From positions 310,001-374,000 of the forward strand of contig NZ_JAGSGD010000001.1 of assembly GCF_016772415.1 (NCBI RefSeq): DNA of 64,000 nt, in the 5' to 3' direction. Each line of letters opens with the position of its first letter. The first letter of the stretch is position 1. Below the pieces are notes generated by a model. The model searched no databases, was not told the origin of the DNA, and saw only the letters and a program-made list of their open reading frames with translations. This document shows, piece after piece, positions 9,021 through 17,961 of this stretch. Origin of the DNA: Phenylobacterium glaciei (lineage in GTDB: Bacteria > Pseudomonadota > Alphaproteobacteria > Caulobacterales > Caulobacteraceae). The translations under genes and the position numbers were made by a program.

Positions 9021-9836
9021 TTAGTTGAGCTGCAGCCGCACGCGCTCGCGGTGGGCCCGGGCGGCCAGGGCGGCGCCGCCGTCCAGGGTCGAGGCCTGGG
9101 CCAGGGCCTGTAGCGCGCCGGCGAGCGCGCCCTGGCCCTCGCGGGCGGCGGCGACGTCCAGCCAGGGGCGGTGGTCGGTGGGGTCGAGCAGGGCTCGGCG
9201 CAGAGCGGCGCGCTCGGCGCGGCCAAAGTCGCGGGCCGCCACGGCGCGGGCGAAGATGTTGTTCTGCAGCCGCATCAGCACGGCGCGGTCGGCGGCCGGC
9301 GCCATCAGCCGGTCCAGGCGGTCGGCGACATTGGGGGTCAGGCCCGCATGCAGGGCCCGGCGGGTCAGTTCCGACGGCAGCACCACCCGGCCCTCGGCAT
9401 AGGGGTCCAGGGCCAGCGGCCCCTCCTGGGTCTCGATGCGCAGCAGGAAATGGCCAGGGAAGTCGACGCCCTGGACGGTCAGGCCGCAGCGCCGCGAGAC
9501 GTGGAGGTAGTAGACACCCAGCGCCACGGGCAGGCCCTTGCGGCGTTCCGCCACCGACAGGATGTCGGCGTTGTCGGGGTGTTCGTAGGTGAAGAGGTCA
9601 CCGCCAAGCCCCAGGTCGCCGGCCATGGCCTCGGCCAGGGCCTCCTCGGGGCTCTCGGTGGCCAGGCGCTGGGTCAGGTGCTCGACGCCGGCCTCGCCCA
9701 GATCCCGAGCCTGTTGGGCGTCGCGGGTCGGATCCTCGTGCAGGGCGCAGGCGATCGCGGCTTCCAGCAGGGGGAAGTCGCCGTCCACGCACTGACCCGC
9801 CTGGGCCAGATAGGTCTCAGCGTCCTCGCGACTCAT
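9021..9836 (-). CDS. SirB1-family transglutaminase-like/TPR protein
   Basis: The 271-residue protein has a SirB1-type transglutaminase-like core, with the family pattern RRKGLPVALGVYYLHVSRR followed by GVDFPGHFLLRI at about residues 108-150. An alanine-rich helical repeat region forms the C-terminal third (185-265). The molecular role of SirB1 homologues is not established. It begins 6 bases after yraN ends and precedes gshB by 63 bases on the same strand, so it is probably expressed with them. The usual catalytic cysteine of transglutaminases is not obvious, so enzymatic activity is doubtful. Confidence 0.8.
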   Translation of the reverse strand: MSREDAETYLAQAGQCVDGDFPLLEAAIACALHEDPTRDAQQARDLGEAGVEHLTQRLATESPEEALAEAMAGDLGLGGDLFTYEHPDNADILSVAERRKGLPVALGVYYLHVSRRCGLTVQGVDFPGHFLLRIETQEGPLALDPYAEGRVVLPSELTRRALHAGLTPNVADRLDRLMAPAADRAVLMRLQNNIFARAVAARDFGRAERAALRRALLDPTDHRPWLDVAAAREGQGALAGALQALAQASTLDGGAALAARAHRERVRLQLN

Positions 9837-9842
9837 ACTTCC

Positions 9843-10217
9843 TCACGCGCCTCTCCAGGCGTCGGGACTATGTCTCGGAAGTCTGCCCGGCGCGAGTGCG
9901 ATCAGGTCCAGGCGCACGGCGGCGTTGTGCAGGGCCGGCCGGCGGGCTGCGAGCGTGGCCCCGGCACGGCGCAGGCGGGCCCGCTGGTCGGCGCTGACCG
10001 CCTCCATCGCGGCCAACATCGTCGTGCGCGACTTGACCTCCACCACCGCCAGCACCCCGCCGCGATGGGCCAGCAGGTCGATCTCGGCCTGGGGGGTCTT
10101 CAGGCGGAAGCCCAAGATGCGGTAGCCCTTCAGCATCAGCCAGACCGCCGCCCAGACCTCGGCGCGGCGGCCGGAGAGCCTGGCCGCAGCGCCGCGGGCC
10201 TGGCGGATGGGGTTCAC
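9843..10217 (-). CDS. YraN family (UPF0102) endonuclease-like protein
   Basis: This 124-residue protein belongs to the YraN/UPF0102 family, which has a restriction-endonuclease-like fold. The conserved core is present: GRRAE-WA near residue 17, KGYRILGFRLKTPQAEIDLLA, and VVEVKSRTT with the E-x-K pair expected at an active site. Its biological role is unknown. The start overlaps the rsmI stop by four bases (ATGA), an arrangement conserved across many proteobacteria and suggesting translational coupling. Confidence 0.9.
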   Translation of the reverse strand: MNPIRQARGAAARLSGRRAEVWAAVWLMLKGYRILGFRLKTPQAEIDLLAHRGGVLAVVEVKSRTTMLAAMEAVSADQRARLRRAGATLAARRPALHNAAVRLDLIALAPGRLPRHSPDAWRGA

Positions 10218-11086
10218 GGCTTGGCGTCCCGGAGCGCCATGGCGCGCTTGTAGAGCTCGCGCCGGGGCAGGCCCAGCGCCTTGGCCACCTCGCTGGCGGC
10301 GTCGGCCGTGCCCAGACGCTCCAGGGCCTGGGTGAGGGCGGTGTCGACATCGGCCTCGGTGGCGGCTTCCTCGCGGCCGGGGCCGACCACGATGACGAAC
10401 TCCCCCTTGGGGGACGCGAAGCGCTTGTCGGTCGCCAGCTGGTCCAGCGGCGCGCGGGTTACGGTCTCGTAGAGCTTGGTCAGTTCCCGGGCCACGGCGG
10501 CCTCGCGGGGGCCAAACACGGCGGCCATGTCGGCCAGGCTGGCGGCGACCCGGCTGCCGCCCTCGAAGAACACCAGGGTGGCCCGCAGGCCCGCCAGCTC
10601 CTGGAAGAAGGTCTGGCGCGCGGCGCTCTTGGGCGGCGGAAAGCCGGCGAACAGGAACCGGTCGGTGGGCAGGCCCGCCACGGTCAGCCCCGCCAGCAGG
10701 GCCGAGGCGCCGGGGATCGGATAGACCGGCAGGCCCTCCGCCATCGCCTCGCGGGCCAGACGGTAGCCGGGGTCGGAGACCAGGGGTGTGCCGGCGTCGG
10801 ACACCAGGGCGACTCGGCCGCCTTCGCTCAGGATCTGCAGCGCCTTGGGCCCGGCGCGGTCGGCGGAGTGCTCGTCATAGCGTTCGAGCTTCTTGGAGAG
10901 GCCATAGGCGGAGAGCAGCTTGCCGGCCACCCGGGTGTCCTCGGCCAGGACCAGGTCGGCGGCCGACAGCACGTCGAGGGCCCGCAGGGTGATGTCCCTC
11001 AGGTTCCCGATCGGCGTCGCCACCAGATAGAGGCCCGGCGCCAGCGGGGCTTCGGAGAGGGCAGGCGGCGGGGGGCGGGGGGACAT
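10214..11086 (-). CDS. rsmI: 16S rRNA 2'-O-ribose C1402 methyltransferase
   Basis: RsmI methylates the ribose of C1402 in 16S rRNA, near the decoding centre, using S-adenosylmethionine. The tetrapyrrole-methylase fold is evident from LYLVATPIGNLRDITLRAL near the N terminus, LAEDTR, and GTPLVSDPG. I chose the ATG at 11086, which leaves 16 residues before the conserved block; a TTG at 11122 is an in-frame alternative. Neither has a good ribosome binding site. The gene follows hemW by 44 bases and overlaps yraN by four. Confidence 0.95.
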   Translation of the reverse strand: MSPRPPPPALSEAPLAPGLYLVATPIGNLRDITLRALDVLSAADLVLAEDTRVAGKLLSAYGLSKKLERYDEHSADRAGPKALQILSEGGRVALVSDAGTPLVSDPGYRLAREAMAEGLPVYPIPGASALLAGLTVAGLPTDRFLFAGFPPPKSAARQTFFQELAGLRATLVFFEGGSRVAASLADMAAVFGPREAAVARELTKLYETVTRAPLDQLATDKRFASPKGEFVIVVGPGREEAATEADVDTALTQALERLGTADAASEVAKALGLPRRELYKRAMALRDAKP

Positions 11087-11130
11087 GGGCGGAGGATTCG
11101 CCGGTTCGGCCGCCCATGGCAAGCTTGGGC

Positions 11131-12285
11131 TCAGGCGAGCGCCAGCCGGCTGGTGACCCAGTTGAGCACCAGGCGCCCGGCCGGGGTGGCGCGCAGGCGG
11201 TCAGGGTCGGAGGCGATCAGGCCCGCCTGGGCCAGGCTCAGGACCTCGGGGTGGGCGGGTGTGAGGGAAAGCGCCGCAATCTCGTCGAAGCTCACGCCGT
11301 CCTCGATGCGCAGGCCGGCCAGCAGGCGTTCCTCGGCCGCCTGCTGCGGGGTGAGGGTCTCCTGGGTGACCCAGCCGAGGCCGGTCTCGGCCACCCGGGC
11401 GATGTAGTCGGCGGGTCTGGCGGCGGCGAAGGTGGCGGTGCGAGCCCCGTCGAGCGTCAGGCGGCCGTGGGCGCCGGGGCCCGCGCCGACATAGTCCTGG
11501 CCGCGCCAGTAGACGAGGTTGTGGTTGGAGCGGGCGGCTGGCCCCCGGGCGTGGTTGGAGACCTCATAGGCGGTGAAGCCGGCGGCGGTCAGGGTGTCTT
11601 GCGTCACATCGAACAGTTCGGCGGCGAGGTCTTCGCCAGGCGGAACCAGAGTTCCGCGCTTCACGGCGCGGTCGAAGGCCGTGCCGGCCTCGATGGTCAG
11701 CTGGTAGGGCGACAGGTGCTCGGCGCCGAGGTCGATGGCCTCGGAGAGCTCGGCGCGCCAGGCCTCTGGAGTCTGGCCGGGGCGGGCATAGATCAGGTCC
11801 AGCGACAGGCGCGGGAAGACCCTTGCCCCCAGGGCGGCGGCTCGACGCGCCTCGTCGGCCCCGTGGTTGCGGCCCAGCAGGGTCAGGCTGGCGTCGTCCA
11901 GGGCCTGGACACCCAGAGACAGGCGCTGCACCCCGGCGCTCGCGAACCCTGAGAACCGGTCGGCCTCGGCGTCGGTGGGGTTGGCCTCCAGGGTGACCTC
12001 CAGGTTCGGCATGGGCGTCCAGAGTTGGCGGCAGAGCGCGATCATCTCGCCGGCCCAGTCAGGGTCCATCAGCGAGGGTGTGCCCCCGCCCAGGAAGATG
12101 GAGATCAGGTCGCGGGGACCGGTCAGCTCACGATGACGCCTCAGGTCGGCGAGGATCGCGTCTTTCAGGGCGCGCTGCTCGACTTCTCGGCCACGGTCAC
12201 GCAGGACGTTGAAGTCGCAATAGGGGCAGATGCGCGCGCAGTAGGGCCAGTGGATATAGACCCCGAGCGGCGCCAGCGACGTCAA
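11131..12285 (-). CDS. hemW: HemW, radical SAM haem chaperone
   Basis: The 384-residue protein carries the radical-SAM cluster ligands C16, C20 and C23 (YCARICPYC). It has the HemW-type motifs [17 protein letters not shown] and LGVQALDD, plus a C-terminal HemN-like domain. It lacks coproporphyrinogen oxidase activity in characterised homologues and instead binds haem for delivery to respiratory enzymes. Its start overlaps the rdgB stop by four bases (ATGA). Older annotations call it an oxygen-independent coproporphyrinogen III oxidase. Confidence 0.93.
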   Translation of the reverse strand: MTSLAPLGVYIHWPYCARICPYCDFNVLRDRGREVEQRALKDAILADLRRHRELTGPRDLISIFLGGGTPSLMDPDWAGEMIALCRQLWTPMPNLEVTLEANPTDAEADRFSGFASAGVQRLSLGVQALDDASLTLLGRNHGADEARRAAALGARVFPRLSLDLIYARPGQTPEAWRAELSEAIDLGAEHLSPYQLTIEAGTAFDRAVKRGTLVPPGEDLAAELFDVTQDTLTAAGFTAYEVSNHARGPAARSNHNLVYWRGQDYVGAGPGAHGRLTLDGARTATFAAARPADYIARVAETGLGWVTQETLTPQQAAEERLLAGLRIEDGVSFDEIAALSLTPAHPEVLSLAQAGLIASDPDRLRATPAGRLVLNWVTSRLALA

Positions 12286-12881
12286 AGGATGGCGGCCTTG
12301 AGCTTGGCGAAGGCCAAGGCCCGGTGGCTCATGGCGTCCTTGGCGGCGGGGTCCATCTCGCCAAAGGTCTGATCGAAGCCCAGCGGCGTGAAGACGGGGT
12401 CGTAACCGAAGCCGCGGGTTCCGCGCATGGGGAAGGTGAGGGTCCCGTCGACCCGGCCCTCCACCACCACGGCGGGGCCATGGGGCCAGGCGACGGCCAG
12501 GGCCGAGGTGAACCAGCAGGAGAGATCTTCCGACCCTGACTCCTCCAAGCGCTCCTCCACCTTGCCCATGGCCATGGTGAAGTCCTTCGCTGGGCCGGCC
12601 CAGCGGGCGGAGAAGATGCCGGGCGCGCCGTCCAGGGCGGCCACCGACAGGCCGGAGTCGTCGGCCAGCGCGATCAGGCCGCTGGCGTCGGCGGCGGCGC
12701 GGGCCTTGAGCAGGGCGTTGCCGACGAAGGTGGTCTCGGTCTCGTCGGGTTCGGGCAGGCCAAGCTCGCCCGCGGTCACCAGGGAGAAGCGGTTCTCCAG
12801 GATGGCGGCGATCTCGACGACCTTGCCCGGATTGTGGGTCGCCACCACCAGCCGCGCGCCGGGTTCGAGCTTGAGCGCCAT
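12282..12881 (-). CDS. rdgB: dITP/XTP pyrophosphatase (RdgB/HAM1)
   Basis: This 199-residue enzyme hydrolyses non-canonical purine nucleotides (dITP, XTP) to monophosphates, keeping them out of DNA. Motifs are ATHNPGK (14-20), [17 protein letters not shown] (with D74 and D75) and GFGYDPVF. The ATG at 12881 has GGAGG at a good distance; a longer in-frame start 49 codons upstream reads into AT-rich intergenic DNA and is rejected. It is the first gene of the minus-strand run through gshB. Confidence 0.95.
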   Translation of the reverse strand: MALKLEPGARLVVATHNPGKVVEIAAILENRFSLVTAGELGLPEPDETETTFVGNALLKARAAADASGLIALADDSGLSVAALDGAPGIFSARWAGPAKDFTMAMGKVEERLEESGSEDLSCWFTSALAVAWPHGPAVVVEGRVDGTLTFPMRGTRGFGYDPVFTPLGFDQTFGEMDPAAKDAMSHRALAFAKLKAAIL

Positions 12882-12988
12882 GGGAAAACCTCCGGTTCGG
12901 CTGCGAGGGCGGACCATAGTCGCGGCGGGCGCGCCCTTCAATTGCAAGGGTTTGCGCAAAGCCAAGCTCAACATTACCAATGTTTCAT

Positions 12989-13024
12989 ATCGTTTTTCGA
13001 TAATTATCTTGATCGAAAAGCGAT
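12989..13024. repeat. Inverted repeat in AT-rich intergenic DNA
   Basis: Arms ATCGTTTTTCGAT (12989-13001) and ATCGAAAAGCGAT (13012-13024) are complementary at 12 of 13 positions. The ten-base palindrome GATAATTATC (12999-13008) is nested between them. The site lies between divergent rdgB and the small membrane peptide, about 90 bases upstream of the latter, in a patch far richer in A and T than its surroundings. It could be an operator for a dimeric regulator, possibly the XRE protein encoded downstream, or an RNA hairpin. Confidence 0.5.
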
Positions 13025-13112
13025 GCATCCGTATTGACTATCGACATCGGGCGGCGACGGGCCGCCTACCACACCAAGCGCCGCCACGGCGGCGCAAACT
13101 GGAGATAAAGTC

Positions 13113-13220
13113 ATGTTTTCGCCTGTGATGAACTGGATGGACCGCGCCCTGATGCAGGTCGTGGTCGTTCTGGCCGCCCTTCCGGTGGTGGCCTTGGTCG
13201 CCGGCTCGCTGGTCGGCTAG
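13113..13220 (+). CDS. 35-residue membrane peptide
   Basis: A short frame with a good GGAGA ribosome binding site seven bases before the ATG, GC-rich third positions and a product consisting of a short amphipathic head (MFSPVMNWMDRALM) and one membrane helix. No family is recognised. It stands 75 bases before the DUF2975 and XRE genes on the same strand, so it may belong to that transcription unit. Its size means it is easily missed by gene callers. Confidence 0.5.
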   Translation: MFSPVMNWMDRALMQVVVVLAALPVVALVAGSLVG

Positions 13221-13295
13221 ACTGTGGTGCTCAAGCCAGCCCGCCGCCAGCCGCCGCGTTGGCGGCGGAGCCACACCAGCGGGGAGATACAGTTG

Positions 13296-13826
13296 ATGCG
13301 CGCCCTGGGGCCCGGCTCGGTTTCGAGCTTCCTGAAGATCATCCTCGACGTGGTCTATGTGGCCCTGTGGATCGGGATCGGCGTCGTCGGCCTGTTGATG
13401 CTGGCCGCCCTGCTCCTGAGCTTCAATCCCGACCTGATCGGCAGTCTGTCGCTGAGCGCCGAGGGCGCTTCGGTGGTCAGCCGAGGTCCTGTCCTGGCCG
13501 GCGGTCTGCTGGCCGCGGCCCTCTACATGGCCGGCCTGCAGGTGATCGTGGCGCGGCTGCGCCAGATCTTCGCCACCCTGACGGCCGGGGACCCCTTCCA
13601 TCCCGACAACGTGCTGCGCCTGCGGGTGATCGGCCTGGCGCTGGGCAGCCTGGAGCTGGTGCGCTATGCGGTCCGCTTCGCCGGCGACTGGCTCGACCTG
13701 GCCCAGACCAAGAGCAGCCAGGGCTTCAGCCTCACGGCCTGGTTCTCAGTGCTGGTGGTTTTTGTCCTCGCTGAGGTGTTCCGCGAAGGCGCGCGTCTGC
13801 GCCGCGAAGCGGAGCTGACGATCTAA
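13296..13826 (+). CDS. DUF2975 family membrane protein
   Basis: The 176-residue protein has four membrane helices and the DUF2975 pattern, including the cytoplasmic segment QIFATLTAGDPFHPDNVLRLRVIGLAL. The family is nearly always encoded next to a small Cro/CI-type repressor, and that partner follows here after two bases. Its function is unknown; it is thought to work with the regulator, perhaps as a membrane sensor. I chose the ATG at 13296 because GGGGAGA lies 10 bases upstream, over an earlier in-frame start with no binding site. Confidence 0.85.
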   Translation: MRALGPGSVSSFLKIILDVVYVALWIGIGVVGLLMLAALLLSFNPDLIGSLSLSAEGASVVSRGPVLAGGLLAAALYMAGLQVIVARLRQIFATLTAGDPFHPDNVLRLRVIGLALGSLELVRYAVRFAGDWLDLAQTKSSQGFSLTAWFSVLVVFVLAEVFREGARLRREAELTI

Positions 13827-13828
13827 TC

Positions 13829-14071
13829 ATGCCCATTCGTGTCCTGCTCGACCGCGTGCTGCTGGAACGCCGCATGTCGCTCACCGAACTCGCCGACCGC
13901 GTCGGCGTCACCATCGCCAACCTGTCGATCCTGAAAACCGGCAAGGCCCGCGCCGTGCGCTTCTCCACCCTGGCGGCGCTGTGCCGCGAGCTGGACTGCC
14001 AGCCCGGCGACTTGCTGCACTACGAGGCCGGCCCCTCCGACGACCTGCCGGACGACGACGAGGACGGTTGA
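13829..14071 (+). CDS. XRE (Cro/CI, YozG-like) transcriptional regulator
   Basis: An 80-residue protein with a complete helix-turn-helix (RRMSLTELADRVGVTIANLSILKTGKARAVRFSTLAALC) followed by LDCQPGDLL, the hallmark of the YozG-type repressors that pair with DUF2975 proteins. The tail is a run of aspartates. It begins two bases after the DUF2975 stop and is certainly in the same operon. Target genes are unknown; autoregulation through the inverted repeat upstream is possible. Confidence 0.88.
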   Translation: MPIRVLLDRVLLERRMSLTELADRVGVTIANLSILKTGKARAVRFSTLAALCRELDCQPGDLLHYEAGPSDDLPDDDEDG

Positions 14072-14218
14072 ACACAGCGGCGTGATGACGCACCGCAGCG
14101 GAAAACTGTACGCGCCTGTCCAAAAAAGTCGGACTGAGCGGTGTTTAGATATTGCCAGGTAAGGGATTCGCTCCTATATGCGCTGCAACAATTGCTGCAT
14201 TGCACAAAGGAACTCCCC

Positions 14219-14326
14219 ATGGCTCGCGCCATTGAAAGCCTGATCGACCGCCTGATGGCCCCCTTCGCCGAAGAGCTGGCCCGTCTGCCCGCCTCGGCCT
14301 TCCGCCAGCTGCTGAACGGTCTCTAA
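14219..14326 (+). CDS. 35-residue hypothetical protein with its own terminator
   Basis: The short frame encodes MARAIESLIDRLMAPFAEEL continuing to residue 35, an amphipathic helical product. It has AAAGGAA eight bases upstream, high third-position GC and two hairpins immediately downstream. The 147 bases before it hold no other gene and presumably its promoter. A longer in-frame ATG at 14141 lacks a binding site. No function is recognised; being monocistronic with strong terminators suggests high, independent expression. Confidence 0.55.
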   Translation: MARAIESLIDRLMAPFAEELARLPASAFRQLLNGL

Positions 14327-14337
14327 GAGTTAGTACC

Positions 14338-14398
14338 CCACGGTCCCCCACCGTGGCTTAGCGTTCGAAACGGGCGGTCCCCTGGGGCCGCCCGTTTT
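14338..14398 (+). terminator. Tandem hairpins, the second a strong intrinsic terminator
   Basis: The first hairpin has arms CCACGGT and ACCGTGG (14338-14356). The second pairs AAACGGGCGG (14368-14377) with CCGCCCGTTT (14388-14397), with further CCCC/GGGG pairing inside and a T run after. It ends the 35-residue gene and, being A-flanked on the other side, may also stop rph transcription from the opposite strand. Confidence 0.85.
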
Positions 14399-14468
14399 GC
14401 GTTCGCAAGCGCGTCAGGCTTAAGTGGAACCCGGTTATGCCGCCCGACACGCGCCCTTCAAGAAAGCC

Positions 14469-15188
14469 CTATTTGCGCGCGCCGGCCTCGCGCTGCATCA
14501 CGCAGAGCTCACCGATCCCCTTGCGGGCCAGACCGAACAGGGCCTCGAACTCGCCCTGGCTGAAGCCGCGCTTCTCGCCGGTGGCCTGGATCTCGACGAT
14601 GTCGCCCGAGCCGGTGAGCACGAAGTTGGCGTCGGCCTCGGCGTTGGAGTCTTCCTCGTACTCAAGGTCGAGGACGGGCGTGCCGTTGTAGATGCCACAC
14701 GAGATGGCCGCGACCTGGTCGGTGATCGGGTCGGTGGTGATCAGCCCTTCCTCCATCAGGTAGTTCACCGCCTGGCGCAGGGCGACCCAGGCGCCGGTGA
14801 TGGCGGCCGTGCGGGTGCCGCCGTCAGCCTGGAGGACGTCGCAGTCGATGGAGATCTGACGCTCGCCCAGCAGGGTCGGGTTGATGATGGCGCGCAGGGA
14901 GCGGCCGATCAGCCGCTGGATTTCCTGCGTGCGGCCCGACTGCTTGCCCTCAGAGGCCTCGCGGCGGCCGCGGGTGTGGGTGGCCCTGGGCAACATGCCG
15001 TACTCGGCGGTGACCCAGCCCTGGCCGCGGCCGCGCATGAAGCCCGGCACCCGGTCCTCGACGCTGGCGGTGATCAGCACCTTGGTGTGGCCAAAGGTGA
15101 TCAGGGACGAGCCTTCCGCATAGCGATTGACCCCGGTTTCGATGGTCACGTCACGAAGAAGCTCGGGAGTCCGGTCGGAAGGGCGCAT
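14469..15188 (-). CDS. rph: Ribonuclease PH
   Basis: The 239-residue phosphorolytic exonuclease trims tRNA 3' ends. Motifs are [13 protein letters not shown] at the N terminus, [27 protein letters not shown] and [21 protein letters not shown]. Length is typical (about 238). It diverges from hrcA across 99 bases, an arrangement conserved in alphaproteobacteria. Confidence 0.97.
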   Translation of the reverse strand: MRPSDRTPELLRDVTIETGVNRYAEGSSLITFGHTKVLITASVEDRVPGFMRGRGQGWVTAEYGMLPRATHTRGRREASEGKQSGRTQEIQRLIGRSLRAIINPTLLGERQISIDCDVLQADGGTRTAAITGAWVALRQAVNYLMEEGLITTDPITDQVAAISCGIYNGTPVLDLEYEEDSNAEADANFVLTGSGDIVEIQATGEKRGFSQGEFEALFGLARKGIGELCVMQREAGARK

Positions 15189-15287
15189 GGAAGGGCTCGG
15201 ATATGAGCGCGACGTCTTGCGCCGCAGAGGGTCGCGCTTATCCTAGAATACAGAGGTTCCGTCCATGGTTCTGACCTGCCTAGCTCC

Positions 15288-16364
15288 TTGACCAGCTCAC
15301 TGTTGACCGGTGGGCCCTCGCTCGCCGCTCTGGACGAGCGCGCCCGCGACATCTTCCGCCGCGTCGTGGAAAGCTATCTGGAAACCGGCGACCCGGTGGG
15401 CTCGCGCACCCTGTCCAAGGGCGGCGTTCACCTGTCGCCCGCCTCGATCCGCAACACCATGCAGGACCTGACCCAGCTGGGCTTGCTGGGCGCTCCCCAT
15501 GTCAGCGCCGGACGGCTGCCGACCCATGCGGGCCTGCGGCTGTTCGTCGACGGCCTGATGGAGATCGGTGACGTGGGCGAGGAGGAGCGGCGCTCCATCG
15601 AGCACCGGCTCACCGGCCGGGGCCAGACCTTCGACGACGCCCTCAACGAGGCCAGCGCAATCCTTTCTGGTTTGGCCGGCGGCGCAGGCGTTGTCGTGAC
15701 CCCGGTCCGCGACGCCGGCGTCAAGCATGTGGAGTTCGTCTCGCTGTCGGCCGACCAGGCGCTGGCCGTCATGGTCTTTGACGACGGGGCGGTGGAGAAC
15801 CGGCTGATGGCGCTGACCGCGGGCGTCACCCCCAGCGCCCTGCAGGAGGCCTCGAACTTCCTCAACACCCGGCTGCGCGGCAAGACCCTGGCCGAGGCGG
15901 GGCGTGAGATGCGCACCGAACTGGACACCGCCCGCCAGCAGCTCAACGAGACCGCCGCACGGCTGGTGGAGGACGGCCTGGCCGCCTGGGGCGGGGGCGA
16001 GGTGGCCGAGCGGGCCCTGATCGTGCGGGGCCGCGGCAATCTTCTTGCCGACCCTGAGACCCTGGACGACCTCGAGCGCGTTAGAATGCTGTTCGATGAT
16101 CTGGAGCAAAAGGAACAGCTCATCGGCCTGCTAGACGGGGTCAACGAAGCTCAGGGCGTGCGCATCTTTATCGGGGCCGAAACGCGGCTGTTTTCGCTTT
16201 CGGGTTCCGCCGTGATCGCCGCGCCCTATATGACGGGCAAACAGAAGGTGCTGGGGGCGATCGGCGTGATCGGTCCCGCCCGGCTAAACTATGCCCGGGT
16301 CATCCCGCTGGTGGACTATACCGCCCGCGTGCTGTCCCAGGTGCGAGAACGCGTGAAGGATTGA
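15288..16364 (+). CDS. hrcA: Heat-inducible transcription repressor HrcA
   Basis: HrcA represses groESL-type operons by binding CIRCE elements. The 358-residue protein has the N-terminal winged helix ([18 protein letters not shown], then [18 protein letters not shown]), the [17 protein letters not shown] motif and the GAF-like C-terminal domain. The start is a TTG at 15288, consistent with weak translation of a repressor. No CIRCE inverted repeat is visible in the upstream 99 bases. Its stop lies two bases before grpE. Confidence 0.95.
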   Translation: MTSSLLTGGPSLAALDERARDIFRRVVESYLETGDPVGSRTLSKGGVHLSPASIRNTMQDLTQLGLLGAPHVSAGRLPTHAGLRLFVDGLMEIGDVGEEERRSIEHRLTGRGQTFDDALNEASAILSGLAGGAGVVVTPVRDAGVKHVEFVSLSADQALAVMVFDDGAVENRLMALTAGVTPSALQEASNFLNTRLRGKTLAEAGREMRTELDTARQQLNETAARLVEDGLAAWGGGEVAERALIVRGRGNLLADPETLDDLERVRMLFDDLEQKEQLIGLLDGVNEAQGVRIFIGAETRLFSLSGSAVIAAPYMTGKQKVLGAIGVIGPARLNYARVIPLVDYTARVLSQVRERVKD

Positions 16365-16366
16365 AC

Positions 16367-16996
16367 ATGTCCGACGATCAAACGCCGGCCGAAGACGTCA
16401 ACGACATCGCCGATGCGGCGATCGACCATATCGAGGCCCTGACCGCCGAGAACAAGGCGCTGAAGGAACAGGTGCTGCGCTACGCCGCCGAGGCGGAGAA
16501 CACGCGGCGCCGCGCCGAGCGCGAGGCCAATGACGCGCGCGCCTACGCCATCCAGAAGTTCGGCAAGGACCTGCTGGCGGCCGCCGACAACATGTCGCGC
16601 GCGCTCACCGCGGCGCCCGCCGACAGCCCCGACACGGTGGTGAAGAACTTCGTGGTCGGTGTGGAGATGACGGCGAAATCGCTGCAGACCGCCTTCGAGA
16701 ACAACGGTCTGAAGAAGATCGAGCCCGACAAGGGCGTGAAGTTCGACCCGCACCAGCACCAGGCCATGATGGAGCAGCCCTCCACCGAGGTCGGCGCCGG
16801 CGGGGTGATCCAGGTGCTGCAGCCCGGCTACGAACTGCTGGGCCGGCTGATCCGCCCGGCCATGGTGGTGGTGGCGGCCAAGGGCTCCACAGGTCCGGGC
16901 GCCGAACCCTCCGGCGGTCCCGCCAACCCCTACGCCGCCAATGACGCCAGCCACGACGCGTCCCACGACGGCGACGCGGTGGACACCAAGGCCTGA
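16367..16996 (+). CDS. grpE: GrpE nucleotide exchange factor
   Basis: GrpE releases ADP from DnaK during the chaperone cycle. The 209-residue protein has an acidic N terminus, a long coiled coil (about residues 25-75, ENTRRRAEREANDARAYAIQKF) and the beta-domain signature HQAMMEQPSTEVGAGGVIQVLQPGY. The C-terminal extension, rich in Asn, His and Asp, is not conserved. The ATG at 16367 follows the hrcA stop by two bases. Confidence 0.96.
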   Translation: MSDDQTPAEDVNDIADAAIDHIEALTAENKALKEQVLRYAAEAENTRRRAEREANDARAYAIQKFGKDLLAAADNMSRALTAAPADSPDTVVKNFVVGVEMTAKSLQTAFENNGLKKIEPDKGVKFDPHQHQAMMEQPSTEVGAGGVIQVLQPGYELLGRLIRPAMVVVAAKGSTGPGAEPSGGPANPYAANDASHDASHDGDAVDTKA

Positions 16997-17005
16997 GCGG
17001 TCTGT

Positions 17006-17872
17006 TTAGGCCTTCGCCTCGGGCGTCTTCATGCGGATTAGGCCTTCCTGGGTGACCGAGGCCACCAGGTCGCCCTTGGCGTCATAGATCGAGCCGCGCA
17101 CGAAGCCGCGGCCACCGGAGGCCGAGGGGCTGTCCTGGTGATAGAGGTGCCACTCGTTGAAGTTCGACGGCTTGTGGAACCACATGGCGTGGTCCAAGCT
17201 GGCCGACTGCAGGCCCGGGGTCTGCCATTCCACCCGGTGCGGGCGCATGGCGGTCGACAGCATGTTCATGTCCGACGCATAGGCCATGATCACCTGGTGC
17301 ATGTGCGGATCGGTCCCGATGGGGGCCGCGGCGCGGAACCAGACGCTGTTCTCAGCGGGCTTGGGGCCCTTGGTCCAGGAGGACGGGCCGACCGAGCGCA
17401 TCTCGATGGGCCGAGGGCGCGACATCATCTTGCGCATCTCCTCCGGGGCCTTCTCCATCATCTTGCGCTGCTTGACGGAGTCGTCCTCGAGGTCGTCAGG
17501 GCCGGGAACCTCGGGCATCGGAATCTGGTGCTCGAAGCCGTCCTCCACCACCTGGAAGGAGGCGGCCAGGTTGAAGATCTGCTTGCCGTTCTGGATCGCC
17601 ACCACCCGGCGGGTGGTGAAGGTGCCGCCGTCGCGCGAGCGGTCGACGTCGAAGACGATGGGCACGCGGGGATCGCCCGGGCGAATGAAGTAGCAGTGCA
17701 GGGAATGGCAGACCCGATCCTCGACCGTCTCATAGGCGGCCAACAGGGACTGGGCGATCACCTGGCCCCCGAAGATGCGACCCGGACCCATGGAGGGGCT
17801 GACGCCCCGGAACAGGTTCAGCTCCAGGCGTTCCAGCGACAGGGTCTCGGGCAGGCTCTCAGGGGTGTCCAT
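17006..17872 (-). CDS. tesB: Acyl-CoA thioesterase II
   Basis: A 288-residue double-hotdog thioesterase that hydrolyses acyl-CoA to free fatty acid and CoA. Motifs are RIFGGQVIAQSLLAA, HSLHCYFIRPGDPRVPI, RRVVAIQNGKQIFNLAASF and, in the second half, SLDHAMWFHKP, with the family Asp near that block. The ATG at 17872 is preceded by GAGACG and begins just before the conserved LSLERLELNLFRG. It converges on grpE with nine bases between stops and diverges from trmD. Confidence 0.93.
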   Translation of the reverse strand: MDTPESLPETLSLERLELNLFRGVSPSMGPGRIFGGQVIAQSLLAAYETVEDRVCHSLHCYFIRPGDPRVPIVFDVDRSRDGGTFTTRRVVAIQNGKQIFNLAASFQVVEDGFEHQIPMPEVPGPDDLEDDSVKQRKMMEKAPEEMRKMMSRPRPIEMRSVGPSSWTKGPKPAENSVWFRAAAPIGTDPHMHQVIMAYASDMNMLSTAMRPHRVEWQTPGLQSASLDHAMWFHKPSNFNEWHLYHQDSPSASGGRGFVRGSIYDAKGDLVASVTQEGLIRMKTPEAKA

Positions 17873-17961
17873 TATGCGTCTCGAAATATGCTGCAAGTGC
17901 GAAAGGCGCTGAATTAGGCCCATCGCGGCGCTCGGGCAAGGCGGTAGAATTACGCGCGCCG

